A stretch of DNA of 64,000 bases, taken from assembly GCA_026393275.1 (NCBI GenBank), contig JAPLAM010000060.1, positions 124,001-188,000 of the forward strand. The letters are read 5' to 3'. The DNA comes from Arthrobacter sp. (lineage in GTDB: Bacteria > Actinomycetota > Actinomycetes > Actinomycetales > Micrococcaceae). Below the pieces are notes generated by a model. It was not told the origin of the DNA, did not search any database, and saw only the letters and a list, made by a program, of their open reading frames with translations. Positions 6,950 to 16,700 of this stretch are shown piece after piece (within the stretch, counting starts at the first letter, position 1; the number at the start of each line of letters is the position of its first letter). The position numbers and the translations under genes are program-made.

Positions 6950-8601
6950 GGCCGGGGCGTCGGCGGCTCCGATTCGAGCACGGCCATGGCGGCGTTGTGG
7001 CCGCCGATGGCGCTGACGGCGCCGCCGCGGCGGGCGCCCGAGCCGCAGAGCAGGAGCTGCGGGTCATCCGTGGCGACGCCCCAGCGCTGAGCCGGGGTGT
7101 CCAGGGGAGCGTCGTCCTCCGCGAACGGCCAGTCGAGGCCGCCGTGGAAGATGTTGCCGCGCGGCATGCCGACGGCCCGTTCGATGTCCAGCGTGGTCTT
7201 CGTTTCGATGCACGGCCGGCCCTCCGGGTCTGCCAGCAGCAGCGCCTCGACCGGCTCGGCGAGGACGCTGTTGAGGGAACGCAGCACCGCAGCCTGCAGT
7301 TCCGCCCGCCGGTCCTCGTTGTTCTGGGCGGTGATCAGCCGGTCGGGGACATGCAGGCCGAACACCGTGAGGGTCTGCGCGCCGGACGCCTGCAGTTCCG
7401 GGGACAGGATGCTGGGGTCGGTCAGGGAGTGGCAGTATATTTCGCACGGCAGCGGTTCCGGGATGTTGCCGGCAGCGGCGCCAAGGTACGCGGCGTCCAG
7501 CTGGGCCCACGTTTCGTTGATGTGGAAGGTACCCCCGAACGCGGCTTCCGGGCTGACGGCCGCGTCCAGCAAACGGGGCAGCCGCTTGAGCAAGAGATTC
7601 ACCTTGACCTGGGCGCCCTCGCGAAGGTGGTTCGGATTCTGCGTGGCGGGCGCTGGGCCAGCAGGTGCCGCGGTCCCGGCGCCAGGACCGGCCCCGGCCG
7701 GCGCTCCGTGGCGCAGCCGGTCCAGGACGACCGGGGCGACGTTCGACAGGACCCACGGGGCCACCGCAGTGTGGTCCACGCCGTCGTGCCGGTAGCCCAC
7801 TACGCCGCCGGGGCGGACCGACGTGACCTCCGACGACACCCGGATAGTCGCTCCGGCCTCGCGGGCGGCGCGTTCCAGCTCCCCGGACACCGCGCCCATT
7901 CCGCCTACCGGCACGTCCCAGTCGCCCGTGCCGCCGCCGATCAGGTGGTACAGGAAGCAGATGTTCTGCTGGAGGTCGGCGTCGTCGGCGCGGGCGAAGG
8001 TGCCGATCAGCGCGTCGGTCAGCACGACGCCGCGGACCAAGTCATGCCGCAGCGCCCGGGCGATGGCGTGCCCGATCGGCTGCTCGACCATGTCCTTCCA
8101 TGCCTCAGCGGCCCCGGCTCCGAACGCCAGGGACCTCGCCTCCGACCGGGTGGGCAACGGGGACGTCATCGTGGGCCAGAGTGCCCGCGTGAGGTTCCCG
8201 CAGCTGGCATTGAAGTCGTTGAAGGCGCGGAAGTCGTCGGACGCCCCGATCGCGGAGAAGGAGGCGGCCGTGGCGGAGGTGTCTTCGTTGTCGATCAGCA
8301 GCGCCCGGCCGGGGTCGGCAGGGACCGGCGTGTACGAGGAGTATCGCCGCCGAGCGAGCGTGATGCGCAGGCCGAGGTCGTCGATGATTTGCTGCGGCAG
8401 CAGGCTGACGAGGTAGGAATAGCGCGAGAGCCGCGCCTCGACGCCGTCGAACGCCTGCGCGGACACTGCGGCCCCGCCGGGCTGGTCGAGCCTCTCCAGC
8501 AGCAGGACTTTCCGTCCGGCCTTGGACAGGTACGCTGCCGCGGCCAGGCCGTTGTGGCCGCCGCCTACGATGATGGCGTCAAACGCCTGGTTGGTCGACA
8601 T
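6946..8601 (-). CDS. FAD-dependent phytoene-desaturase-like oxidoreductase
   Basis: 551 residues. An N-terminal Rossmann motif GGGHNG (13-18) with LLLERLDQPGG about 20 residues on is the dinucleotide site of the CrtI/PYROXD2-like amine-oxidase superfamily; a matching C-terminal FAD block, LLLCGSGARRGGAVSAIGGH, lies near residue 525. Length fits the family. No carotenoid genes are nearby, so a role in carotenoid desaturation is not supported and the substrate is unknown. ATG 8601 is preferred over a start 51 bp further upstream because it places the FAD motif at the usual distance from the N-terminus. It converges on recQ with 28 bp between the stops. Confidence 0.85.
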   Translation of the reverse strand: MSTNQAFDAIIVGGGHNGLAAAAYLSKAGRKVLLLERLDQPGGAAVSAQAFDGVEARLSRYSYLVSLLPQQIIDDLGLRITLARRRYSSYTPVPADPGRALLIDNEDTSATAASFSAIGASDDFRAFNDFNASCGNLTRALWPTMTSPLPTRSEARSLAFGAGAAEAWKDMVEQPIGHAIARALRHDLVRGVVLTDALIGTFARADDADLQQNICFLYHLIGGGTGDWDVPVGGMGAVSGELERAAREAGATIRVSSEVTSVRPGGVVGYRHDGVDHTAVAPWVLSNVAPVVLDRLRHGAPAGAGPGAGTAAPAGPAPATQNPNHLREGAQVKVNLLLKRLPRLLDAAVSPEAAFGGTFHINETWAQLDAAYLGAAAGNIPEPLPCEIYCHSLTDPSILSPELQASGAQTLTVFGLHVPDRLITAQNNEDRRAELQAAVLRSLNSVLAEPVEALLLADPEGRPCIETKTTLDIERAVGMPRGNIFHGGLDWPFAEDDAPLDTPAQRWGVATDDPQLLLCGSGARRGGAVSAIGGHNAAMAVLESEPPTPRP

Positions 8602-8736
8602 GCGCCCATCCTGCCATCCGGATGCCCCCAACCGAGGAAGCGCCAGCCGCAAGCGTTTCGATCATCTTCACCAGAGGCGAGGGAGCGTTTGCCTATTTCC
8701 CGTCAGAGGTGAGGGAGGGGCGGGGCCCGGGAACGC

Positions 8737-8763
8737 AAAAGGCCCCGGTCCAAGACCGGGGCC
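8737..8763 (-). terminator. Terminator after tRNA-Ser(GCU)
   Basis: A perfect 10-bp stem GGCCCCGGTC/GACCGGGGCC (8741-8763, loop of 3) is followed on the minus strand by TTTTGC. It lies 6 bp behind the tRNA 3' end. Confidence 0.8.
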
Positions 8764-8768
8764 AAACG

Positions 8769-8856
8769 CGGAGACGGGGGGATTTGAACCCCCGGTGGAG
8801 TTGTGCCCCACACTTCATTAGCAGTGAAGCCCATTCGGCCGCTCTGGCACGTCTCC
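8769..8856 (-). tRNA. tRNA-Ser (GCU)
   Basis: An 88-nt type II tRNA with a 7-bp acceptor stem GGAGACG/CGTCTCC, discriminator G, a long variable arm, a T loop read as GGTTCAAATCC, and anticodon GCT in the anticodon stem-loop around 8818-8823. CCA is not encoded. It reads AGC/AGU codons. Confidence 0.95.
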
Positions 8857-8949
8857 AATCGCTATTACTAGCCCACCAAGGATACGCAGAAGGGGCCACC
8901 CAGTGCAAAACGGCCCGTGCCGCCTGCAGGCGTCAGGGCACGGCCGGGC

Positions 8950-11214
8950 TCAGGCTGCCCCGCCTGCGAGTGCGCGCCACAGGAAATGCTGGCTGCGGCT
9001 CTGTAGCGCGGCGGCCTGGCGGTTGTCCGAGGCGCCCGCGTGGCCGCCCTCGAGCGCCTCGTGAAACCAGACGTTGGGGATCCCCATGGCCTGCATCCGG
9101 GCGGCCATCTTGCGGGCCTGCACAGGGCCCACCCGGTCATCCGACGTCGCGGTCCAGATGAACGTTTCCGGGTACTCCACCCCGTCGTGGAGCAGGTGGT
9201 AGGGCGAATACGTCCGGATGAATTCCCACTGCTCGGGCACGTCCGGGTCGCCGTACTCGGCAATCCAGGAGTACCCGGCGGACAGCTTCGTGTACCGGCG
9301 CATGTCCAGCAGCGGCACCCCGCAGGAGACGGCGCCGAACAGTTGCGGGTACTGGGTGAGCATGTTCCCCACCAGCAGCCCTCCGTTGGAGCCGCCCACG
9401 CAGCCCAGCCGCTGGCGGGACGTCACGCCGCGCGAGATCAGGTCCTGTGCGACGGCGGCGAAGTCCTCGTAGGCGCGGTGCCGCTGGTCCTGCAGTGCGG
9501 CGCGGTGCCAGGACGGGCCGTATTCGCCGCCGCCGCGGATGTTCGCGACGACGTACACCCCGCCGCGGCTGTGCGGCGCCTCGCCCTCCGCCCCGGCTGA
9601 TGCCTCCGTGCGCCGTTCCAGCCAGGCCCGGCCGACGGCGCCGCTGTAGGCCGGGGTCCGGGAAATCTCGAAGCCGCCGTAGCCGGAGAGCTGTGTGGGG
9701 TTCTGCCCGTCGAGCACCAGATCCTTGGCGGCGACCTGGAAATAGGGCACCCGGGTGCCATCCTTCGAGACCGCAAAGTGCTGCTGCACCTCATAGGCCG
9801 CCTCGTCGAAGAACGACGGCGCGGTCCGGATCACCTCGTGGGTGCTGACTACGCCGTCAACGCCTGCGCGAGTGAGGGTGCCGCGCGTCAGGGTGCTCGG
9901 CGTCGCGAAGCCGGTGGCGACCAGCCAGAAGTCATTCCCGGCAGCATTGTCGGCAGTGCCGTCGGCCTCGTCGCCGTCCTCGGCACCGTCCTCGCCCCCG
10001 TCCTCGTCACTGACGCTGTAGGCGTTGACGTCATGCAGCGGCGGGCAGGCGTCCAGCACGCTGGCGGCCCAGGCGACCTCGGCGCCGGGCCGCTGCGGGT
10101 CCAGTACCCGGATCTCGGAGGACACGTCCCGGAGCAGGTTCAGCAGCAGGAAGTCCCGGGTCCAGCTCCAGGACTGGAGGGAGGTGTGCGCGTCCGGGGT
10201 GAAGAGCACGGACAGCTCCCGGCTGCCGGCCAGGAAGTCCTCGAAGCCCGCCGCCAGCAGGGACCCGGCCGGGTAGCTGGTTCCGTTGACGGTCCACTCG
10301 CGCTGCGGGCGGAAGAGCAGCCATTCCCGGTGCGAACTCAGGTTCACGTCCGCCGGCACGTCGATCTCGAGCCACTCGCCGTCGCGCAGCACCGAGGTGC
10401 GCTTTTCGAAGAAGCTGATCCAGTCCACGGCGAAAGTCCGCTCGAAGCCGGGGGTGGAGTCGTGCGCCAGGAGCGCCATCATGTGGTCTTCGGGGATCTC
10501 GAAGAGCCGCTCGGCCGAGTCCAGCGAACCGCCGCGGCCCAGCACCACGCCGGTCCGGGCGTAGGAGGAGCTGGTGCGCGGCAGTCCCGCGGCCGTGCTC
10601 GCGACCAGCAGGGTGTCCGCGTCCAGCCACGACACGTTGCCCTTGGCGGTCGGAAGGTCGAATCCGCCCTGCGTGGGGTCAACAAAGCTGCGGGTCTCGA
10701 CGTCGAACTCGCGGTAGCGGTTCGCGTCGCCGCCGTCGGGGGAGAGTGCCAGCATGGCGAGCCGGTGCGGCTGCCCGGCGGCGGGGCGCAGGAAGCTGGC
10801 GCCGTGGAAGACCCAATCCTCGCCTTCTGCCGCGGCAAGGGCGTCAATGTCGAGCAGGATCTCCCACTCGGGTGAGCCGGCCCGGTAGCCCGCCCAGCCC
10901 GTGCGCCGCCAGAGGCCCTTGGGGTTCTCGCGGTCCTTCCAGAAGTTGTAGTACCACGCGCCGTGCTTGCCCACCATCGCGATCCGGTCGGTGGAATCCA
11001 GGACCTCGAGGATCCGGCTCTCAAGCTCGCCGTATTCGGCGTCCTCCAGCAGCTCCTCGGTGCGGGCGTTCTGTTCCCGGACCCAAGCCAGCTGCGCCTC
11101 GCCGTAGATTTCCTCCAGCCAGATATTCTCGTCGACGGGTTCGGGGGCGGTGCCGGAGTTCGCTCCGGAGGGCCCGTCGGACGCGGTAGGTTGCTCAGCT
11201 GCAGTGGTGGTCAT
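8950..11214 (-). CDS. Prolyl oligopeptidase family (S9) serine peptidase
   Basis: 754 residues. The C-terminal alpha/beta-hydrolase domain (about 490-754) has the nucleophile in GGSNGG (Ser about 606), an acid in SDDRVGP (about 691) and the His in EGGHAG (about 724), the S9 catalytic triad. The long N-terminal half is the expected beta-propeller that restricts substrates to short peptides. An Asp/Glu-rich insert near residue 400-420 (EDGGEDGAEDGDEAD) is unusual. No signal peptide, so probably cytosolic peptide turnover. ATG 11214 (MTTTAAEQ) is favoured over an in-frame start 36 bp upstream. It is divergent from the next gene with a 94-bp gap. Confidence 0.9.
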   Translation of the reverse strand: MTTTAAEQPTASDGPSGANSGTAPEPVDENIWLEEIYGEAQLAWVREQNARTEELLEDAEYGELESRILEVLDSTDRIAMVGKHGAWYYNFWKDRENPKGLWRRTGWAGYRAGSPEWEILLDIDALAAAEGEDWVFHGASFLRPAAGQPHRLAMLALSPDGGDANRYREFDVETRSFVDPTQGGFDLPTAKGNVSWLDADTLLVASTAAGLPRTSSSYARTGVVLGRGGSLDSAERLFEIPEDHMMALLAHDSTPGFERTFAVDWISFFEKRTSVLRDGEWLEIDVPADVNLSSHREWLLFRPQREWTVNGTSYPAGSLLAAGFEDFLAGSRELSVLFTPDAHTSLQSWSWTRDFLLLNLLRDVSSEIRVLDPQRPGAEVAWAASVLDACPPLHDVNAYSVSDEDGGEDGAEDGDEADGTADNAAGNDFWLVATGFATPSTLTRGTLTRAGVDGVVSTHEVIRTAPSFFDEAAYEVQQHFAVSKDGTRVPYFQVAAKDLVLDGQNPTQLSGYGGFEISRTPAYSGAVGRAWLERRTEASAGAEGEAPHSRGGVYVVANIRGGGEYGPSWHRAALQDQRHRAYEDFAAVAQDLISRGVTSRQRLGCVGGSNGGLLVGNMLTQYPQLFGAVSCGVPLLDMRRYTKLSAGYSWIAEYGDPDVPEQWEFIRTYSPYHLLHDGVEYPETFIWTATSDDRVGPVQARKMAARMQAMGIPNVWFHEALEGGHAGASDNRQAAALQSRSQHFLWRALAGGAA

Positions 11215-11308
11215 CGGCCCATCCAAGCAACTGCAGTGCCGGGCAGGCAAGTCAAACGACCGGGCAGGCAGTCAGGACGCCGGCCCGGTTGCGGATACGC
11301 TGGATTCC

Positions 11309-13297
11309 GTGGTCACATCGCGAAGCCTCCGGACGGCACTGATTGGCGCCGGGCCCAGGGGCACCAGCGTGCTGGAGCGGCTGCTCGCCAACTGGGCGCC
11401 CGCCTCGCCCGGCGCCACCTTGCACATCGACGTGATCGACCCCTACCCCGCGGGACCCGGCCATGTCTGGCAGCCCGGGCAGTCGCGGCTCTACCTGATG
11501 AACACGCAGTCCTTCTATCCCACCGTGATCCCGGAGGACCCGGAGCTGGCGAAGCCGCTGGCCGGCGGCACCTTTGACCAATGGCGGGAACTGCAACGGC
11601 GAAGCCCGCACCCCAAGCTGTCCGCCGAGGAACGCACCGAGCTGGCCGGCCTGGAGGCGGCCGATTTCCCCAGCCGCGCGCTCTACGGCCGCTACCTGCG
11701 GGCCACGCTCGAGGAACTGTTGGAACGCCTGCCCGACGGAGTCAGCGTGGAGTTCCACCAGACCACGGCGACGTCGGTCCGGCCGGCGGCCGTACCACCG
11801 GCGGCCGGGCCCGACCATGCCGGGCCGGAGAACGCCGGCTTCGACGTCGCGCTCGCCGACGGCACCATGCTCACCGTCGGATCTGTGGTGCTTGCGCTCG
11901 GCCATCTTGAGTCCCGGCTCAATCCCGAACAGCGTGAACTGCAGTCCGCGGCGGAGGAACTTGGACTGACGTACCTCCCGCCGGCCGCCCCGGCCGACGT
12001 CGACTGGTCCCGGATCCCCGCGGTCCGGCCGGTGCTGGTGCGCGGCATGGGCCTGAACTTCTTCGACGCGATGGGCCAGCTGACCGAGGGCCGCGGCGGA
12101 AAATTCCTGCCCCACCCTGACGGGACAGGACTGACGTACCTGCCGTCAGGCCGCGAACCGCTCCTCATCGCCGCCTCGCGCCGCGGCACCCCGTACCGGG
12201 CCAAGGCGGCCCTGACCGGCTACTACCCGGCAGCGGTGCAGCTGAGGTACTGCACCGAGGAGGCGCTCGCCAAATTCGACGCTGCCGGAATCGTGCCGAG
12301 TTTCGACCACGACCTCTGGCCGCTGTTGCACCGCGACGCCGTGTGGGCCTACTACTCCACCCTGGCGCGCTCGCAGCCGGACGCCGTCGGCACCGATCCG
12401 GCCGGCTTCCTCGCCGGGCTGGAGGAGGCGCTGCAGCCGCACGCCCACTCCATGGTGAAGTGGGAGGATGCCGCCCGGTCGGTCATCGACGCGTCCGTCC
12501 GCCGGGCCCACCGGCTGGACCTGCTGGGCCTCGCTGCGCCGCTGGCCGGCCGCAGCTTCGCCGCCAGGGCCCAGCTGGACGCCGCCGTCGTCGACTACCT
12601 GCTGGACGACGCGCGGCGCTCCGCCCTCGGGGAAGAGGACCCGGTGAAAATGGCCGTCGGCGCCCTGCACCACGGGCGGGCGGTGCTGAAGACGGCGGTG
12701 GCCGACGGCGGCATCACCGATGAATCGTGGGTCGCCGGGCTCCGCGGCTGGTTTGAATCCTTCGTGGAAGGGCTCGCAAGCGGGCCGCCGGCGCTTCGGG
12801 CCGAGCAGCTTGCGGCGCTGGCCCGGGCAGGGGTGGTCAGCTTCGTTGGCCCCGACCCCAAGTTCGGCGTCGACCGGAAGGCCAAGGCATTCACGGCAGT
12901 CTCGCCCTGGGTTGCCGGCCGCAACGGAGCAGATCGGGTCGAAGCGACCGTCCTGATCGAAGCACTGGCACCGGCCAACCGGGTGGCCATCAACGCGTCC
13001 CCGCTGCTGGAACAGCTGCTCGCGGACGGCTTGGTGCGCCCGCGCCTCATGATGAGCGTGGAAGGCACGCCGGTGCAGAGTTCCGGCCTGGACGTTGTCC
13101 CGCACCCCTACCGGCCGGTGGCCGCGAACGGGGCCGTCACCGACGGGGTCTACGTGCTGGGCCTGCAGCTCTCGGCCGCGCAGTGGGGCACGGCGATCGC
13201 GGCCGAAGCCCGTCCGCAACGGGGCCCGGCCTACCGCAGCGGCCAGCGCACGCTGCGTGATGCCGACGAGATCGCCCGGGCCATCCTCGGAACGTAG
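11309..13297 (+). CDS. FAD/NAD(P)-binding protein (NAD_binding_9-like)
   Basis: 662 residues beginning VVTSRSLRTALIGAGPRG; the GAGPRG loop at about 12-17 is a dinucleotide-binding Rossmann motif, and blocks such as HVWQPGQSRLYLMNT (about 53-67) and LVRGMGLNFFDAM (about 245-257) recur in a poorly characterised actinobacterial family of FAD/NAD(P)-binding proteins. The reaction is unknown. The frame remains open upstream of 11309, but there it overlaps the divergent peptidase, so GTG 11309 just before the Rossmann strand is chosen. No partner gene lies downstream; a repeat patch follows directly. Confidence 0.8.
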   Translation: MVTSRSLRTALIGAGPRGTSVLERLLANWAPASPGATLHIDVIDPYPAGPGHVWQPGQSRLYLMNTQSFYPTVIPEDPELAKPLAGGTFDQWRELQRRSPHPKLSAEERTELAGLEAADFPSRALYGRYLRATLEELLERLPDGVSVEFHQTTATSVRPAAVPPAAGPDHAGPENAGFDVALADGTMLTVGSVVLALGHLESRLNPEQRELQSAAEELGLTYLPPAAPADVDWSRIPAVRPVLVRGMGLNFFDAMGQLTEGRGGKFLPHPDGTGLTYLPSGREPLLIAASRRGTPYRAKAALTGYYPAAVQLRYCTEEALAKFDAAGIVPSFDHDLWPLLHRDAVWAYYSTLARSQPDAVGTDPAGFLAGLEEALQPHAHSMVKWEDAARSVIDASVRRAHRLDLLGLAAPLAGRSFAARAQLDAAVVDYLLDDARRSALGEEDPVKMAVGALHHGRAVLKTAVADGGITDESWVAGLRGWFESFVEGLASGPPALRAEQLAALARAGVVSFVGPDPKFGVDRKAKAFTAVSPWVAGRNGADRVEATVLIEALAPANRVAINASPLLEQLLADGLVRPRLMMSVEGTPVQSSGLDVVPHPYRPVAANGAVTDGVYVLGLQLSAAQWGTAIAAEARPQRGPAYRSGQRTLRDADEIARAILGT

Positions 13298-13764
13298 GCG
13301 CCAACAATACCGGCAGGCGCCAACGAAGAATGAGCATGCCCTCCGTCCGGACCGGGCGGTGGACATACGGGCAGTATGTCCAGCGCTGCGGCCCGGGGGA
13401 GATCATGCCCGTTGTCCTGGCGGCTGACGAAATATGAGCATGCTCCCTGCACGTGCCGGGGAGTGGACATTTATAGGAAATGTCCATCGCTGCGGCTCGG
13501 GACTGGTCATGCCCCCTCTTGGCTGCCAACAAGAGTGCGCCCGTCCTTCCTCGGCCGCACACAAAGGATGGGCATGCCCTCTCTTGGCTCCGGACAAGAG
13601 GTGCGTCCGTCCTTTCTCAGCCACCAAAAAGTGAGCATGTCCTCCCTTGGCCGCCAACCAAGAATGAGCATGCCCTCCGTCCGGACCGGGCGGTGGACAT
13701 ACGGGCAGTATGTCCAGCGCTGCGGCCCGGGGGAGGGCATGCTCACTGGGTCAGGGCAGGAAAA
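13298..13764. repeat. Non-coding patch of imperfect repeats with three matched hairpins
   Basis: 467 bp without a credible gene. A 76-bp unit occurs twice with complete identity (13326-13401 and 13660-13735); a diverged third unit lies at 13440-13500. Each holds an 8-bp stem with a 5-nt loop: GGACATAC/GTATGTCC (13361-13381 and 13695-13715) and GGACATTT/AAATGTCC (13465-13485), so the diverged copy changed both stem strands together. Between them are short elements beginning CTTGGC and ending CAAG, and the word GAGCATG(C/T)CCTCC recurs. It separates two convergent genes. The function is unknown; it could be a dispersed intergenic repeat family or a structured RNA. Confidence 0.8.
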
Positions 13765-16700
13765 CTAGCCCCGCAGGCACTTCTGGTACTGGACCAGGGC
13801 GATTGCGTACTTGAGCCAGCCGACGACGTCGTACCACTTCTTCGGCGGCACGGGCGCGGTGCACTTCGGCGGGACGGGGGCGCTGGCTGCGACCTTGACC
13901 TCCGCCTTGACCACGGTGCCGGATTCGACGGCGGTGAGCACCAGGGTGCCCGTGCCGGCTGCGGCGCCCGCGGGCACCTTCAGGCTCACCGAGGCTGCAC
14001 CGGCGGCCACCGGAACGGTACCGAGTGCGGTGACCGTGCCCTTGGCGTCGGTGAACTCGGCGCGCAGCGAGGCGTTGGCCGGGCTGCCGAGCGAGGTGAG
14101 GTCCAGCTTGGACACCGCCAGGGTGATGGCGTCTCCACTCTTGACCTCGGCCGCGGTGGTGTTGACCACGGCCACCGAGCGGCGGCCGAAGTCCGGCGAG
14201 ACGGGATCGTGCGTTTGCAGGTACTTGATCCACGCGTCGCGGTCCACCAGCCCGGAATCCTTGGTACCGGTGCCGGACGTGAAGATCCGGAAGTTGTCGC
14301 CGCCCGTGGCCAGGAAGCTGAACGTGCCGACCCGGTAGGACTTCGCCGGGTCGATCAGCGCACCGTTAACGCGGATCGCGGTGATCCGGTCACCCGCGGG
14401 GCGGGCGGCATCGTAGGTGTAGTTGACGTTCTTGGACAGGCCCAGCTGCTGGTAGGCGCGGCTGGGGACCGTGCCGTCCGGGTTGGTCTGCCACTGCTGT
14501 TCCAGCAGGGTCTTGAACTGCGCGCCCGTGAGCGAGGTGGTCCACAGGTTGTTCACGAACGGCAGGACCGCGTTGGCCTCGGCGTAGGTGATTGTGCCGT
14601 CCGGCGCGTAGTACAGCTCGTTGCGCAGGCCGCCCGGGTTGACGACGCCGATCTCGGCGGCGCCGAGCTCGGGTGCCTTGAGTGCGTCCACGAGCGAGTC
14701 GGCCACGAGGTTGCCCAGGGTGGATTCGCTCGCGCGGTCATCACGCACGGCGGGGGAGCCGGCGAACGCCGTCGTGATGTCCGCGGTGACCTTGCCGACC
14801 GGCTGGTTGCCGATCACGGCGGCCTCGGCGGTGGCCTTGTCCACGATGGTCTTGACCGCGGCGACCCGCGGGTACGCGGCGACCAGGTCGGCCGCCGGAT
14901 CCGTGCTGCGCTTGACGTTGGCCGCCTTGTAACCGGTGACGGACATGGTCTTGGTGTCGATGGTCAGCTGGATCTGCCCGATGAACTCGCCGTAGTTGCC
15001 GGTCTGCACGATCGGACGGGTCTTGCCGGTGGGCTGCCCGGCTGAATCCAGCACCGGTGCGTCCCAGGCGTACTGCTTGTGGGTGTGGCCGTTGAAGATG
15101 GCGGCGACATCCGGGGTGACTTCCTTGACCATCTTGGCGAAGGGGCCGCCGGCGGCGACTTCCTGCGCCAGGGTGGCGCCTTCGGGGGCGCCGGAGCCGG
15201 CGCCGTCGTGGTTCTCCACGATGATCACGTCGGCGAGCTTGTCTGCCTTGATCTTCGCGGCGACGCGGTTGATGGCGTCGACGGGATCGCCGAATTCGAG
15301 GTCGGCGATGCCGGCCGGGGTGACCAGCGACGGAACTTCCTGGGTCACGGTGCCGATTACGGCGACCTTAATCCCGTTCATGTCCAGCACGGTGTATTCC
15401 GGCAGGACCGGCGCGGTGGTGCCCTTCTTGTAGACGTTGGCGCCCAGGTACGGGAACTTCGCGTTGCTGCCACCGGCGATTACCCGGTCGCGCAGGTCGG
15501 CCCAGCCGCCGTCGAACTCGTGGTTGCCCACGGCAGACGTGCGCAGCTCGAGGGTGTTCAGCACGTCGATGGTCGGCTGGTCCTTGGCCACAGCCGAGGC
15601 GAACAGCGAGGCCCCGATGTTGTCTCCGGCGGAAAGGAACGCGGTGGCGCCGGGGGCCGCGGCCGCCCGGAGCTTCTCGATGGTTCCCGCGAACTGCACG
15701 GTGTTCGAGTCGATGCGGCCGTGGAAGTCGTTGATGCCCAGGAAGTTCAGGTCAACGCTGGCCGGCGTGGTGGGAAGGTTCAGGCCCACGACCACCGGGT
15801 CGTGGTCGCTGGCGCGGAACTGGTTCGGCGCGTAGTAGTCGGTGACGTTGTTGTTGAAGCGGCTGTACTCCAGCGCTACAGACTCCACCGAGTTGATGTT
15901 CCAGATGTCCGCGCCGGTGACGACGGCGTTGGCCGACGGCGAGGCGAGGATGTGGTCCAGCGAGCCGACCAGGCCGCCGAAGAGGTACGAGTGCTTGGCG
16001 CTGCCGTCGGCGTTCTTAGCCTTTTCCTCCTGGTTGACGTACCCGGCCGCGGTGAGGACGTTGATCGGGTCCTCCTTGGCGTAGGAGTTGAAGTCGCCGA
16101 TCAGGAAGACCTTGTCGGTGCCCTTGGACTTCTGCAGTTCGTCGGAGAAAGCCAGCAGGGACTTGGCCTGGGCGGTGCGGGCGAGGTTCGAGGCGCCCTG
16201 GCCCTTGTCCGTGTCGTCCGGCGTCGCGGCCGAGCCCTTGGACTTGAAGTGGTTGGCGATCGCGATGAACTCTTTGTCGTCGGCGGCGCCCACGGGCTTA
16301 AAGACCTGGGCCATCGGCTTGCGGGCGCTGGCGAAGGCCGTCGTGTCGTTGTGGATGATGGACTCGCCCACCGGCTCGGCCGTGGCCTTCTTGAAGATGA
16401 ACGCCGTGCGGATCATGTCCTCGTCGCTAAGCGGGGGAGCGTTCGCGGGTGTGCGGACGTAGTCCCAGATGCCGGGCGTCGCGATGTTCAGGGAGTCAAC
16501 CAGCTTGGAAAGGGCGTCGTCCCGGTTCTTGCCGAACTGGGCCGAGTTTTCGACCTCCATCAGGGAGACGACGTCGGCGCCGGACTTGGAGATGGCGGCA
16601 ACGATCTTGTCCTGCTGGCGCTTGAAGTTCTCGGCGTTGGCGGCGCCGCGGACGTTGCAGCCGCCGCTGACGGTGATCGGGTTGCCCGCACGGTCGTTGT

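Noticed and set aside
4713..7067. A 784-codon open frame on the minus strand opposite recQ
   Set aside because: It is the mirror of a well-supported helicase gene in high-GC DNA; its translation is rich in G/R/H/Q without any domain, and third-position G/C explains the lack of stops.
6856..8712. A 618-codon plus-strand frame opposite the FAD oxidoreductase
   Set aside because: The minus strand encodes an intact Rossmann motif and C-terminal FAD block; the plus frame has none.
8602..8768. A small gene between the oxidoreductase start and tRNA-Ser
   Set aside because: The 167-bp stretch holds the terminator hairpin of the tRNA and the promoter zone of the oxidoreductase; apparent frames cross the tRNA.
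13298..13764. CRISPR array
   Set aside because: The repeated units are longer than CRISPR repeats, irregularly spaced, palindromic inside and without uniform spacers; no cas genes are near.
13480..15045. A long plus-strand frame starting in the repeat patch
   Set aside because: It runs from a repeat of no codon bias into the antisense of the nuclease gene; no domain or ribosome site.
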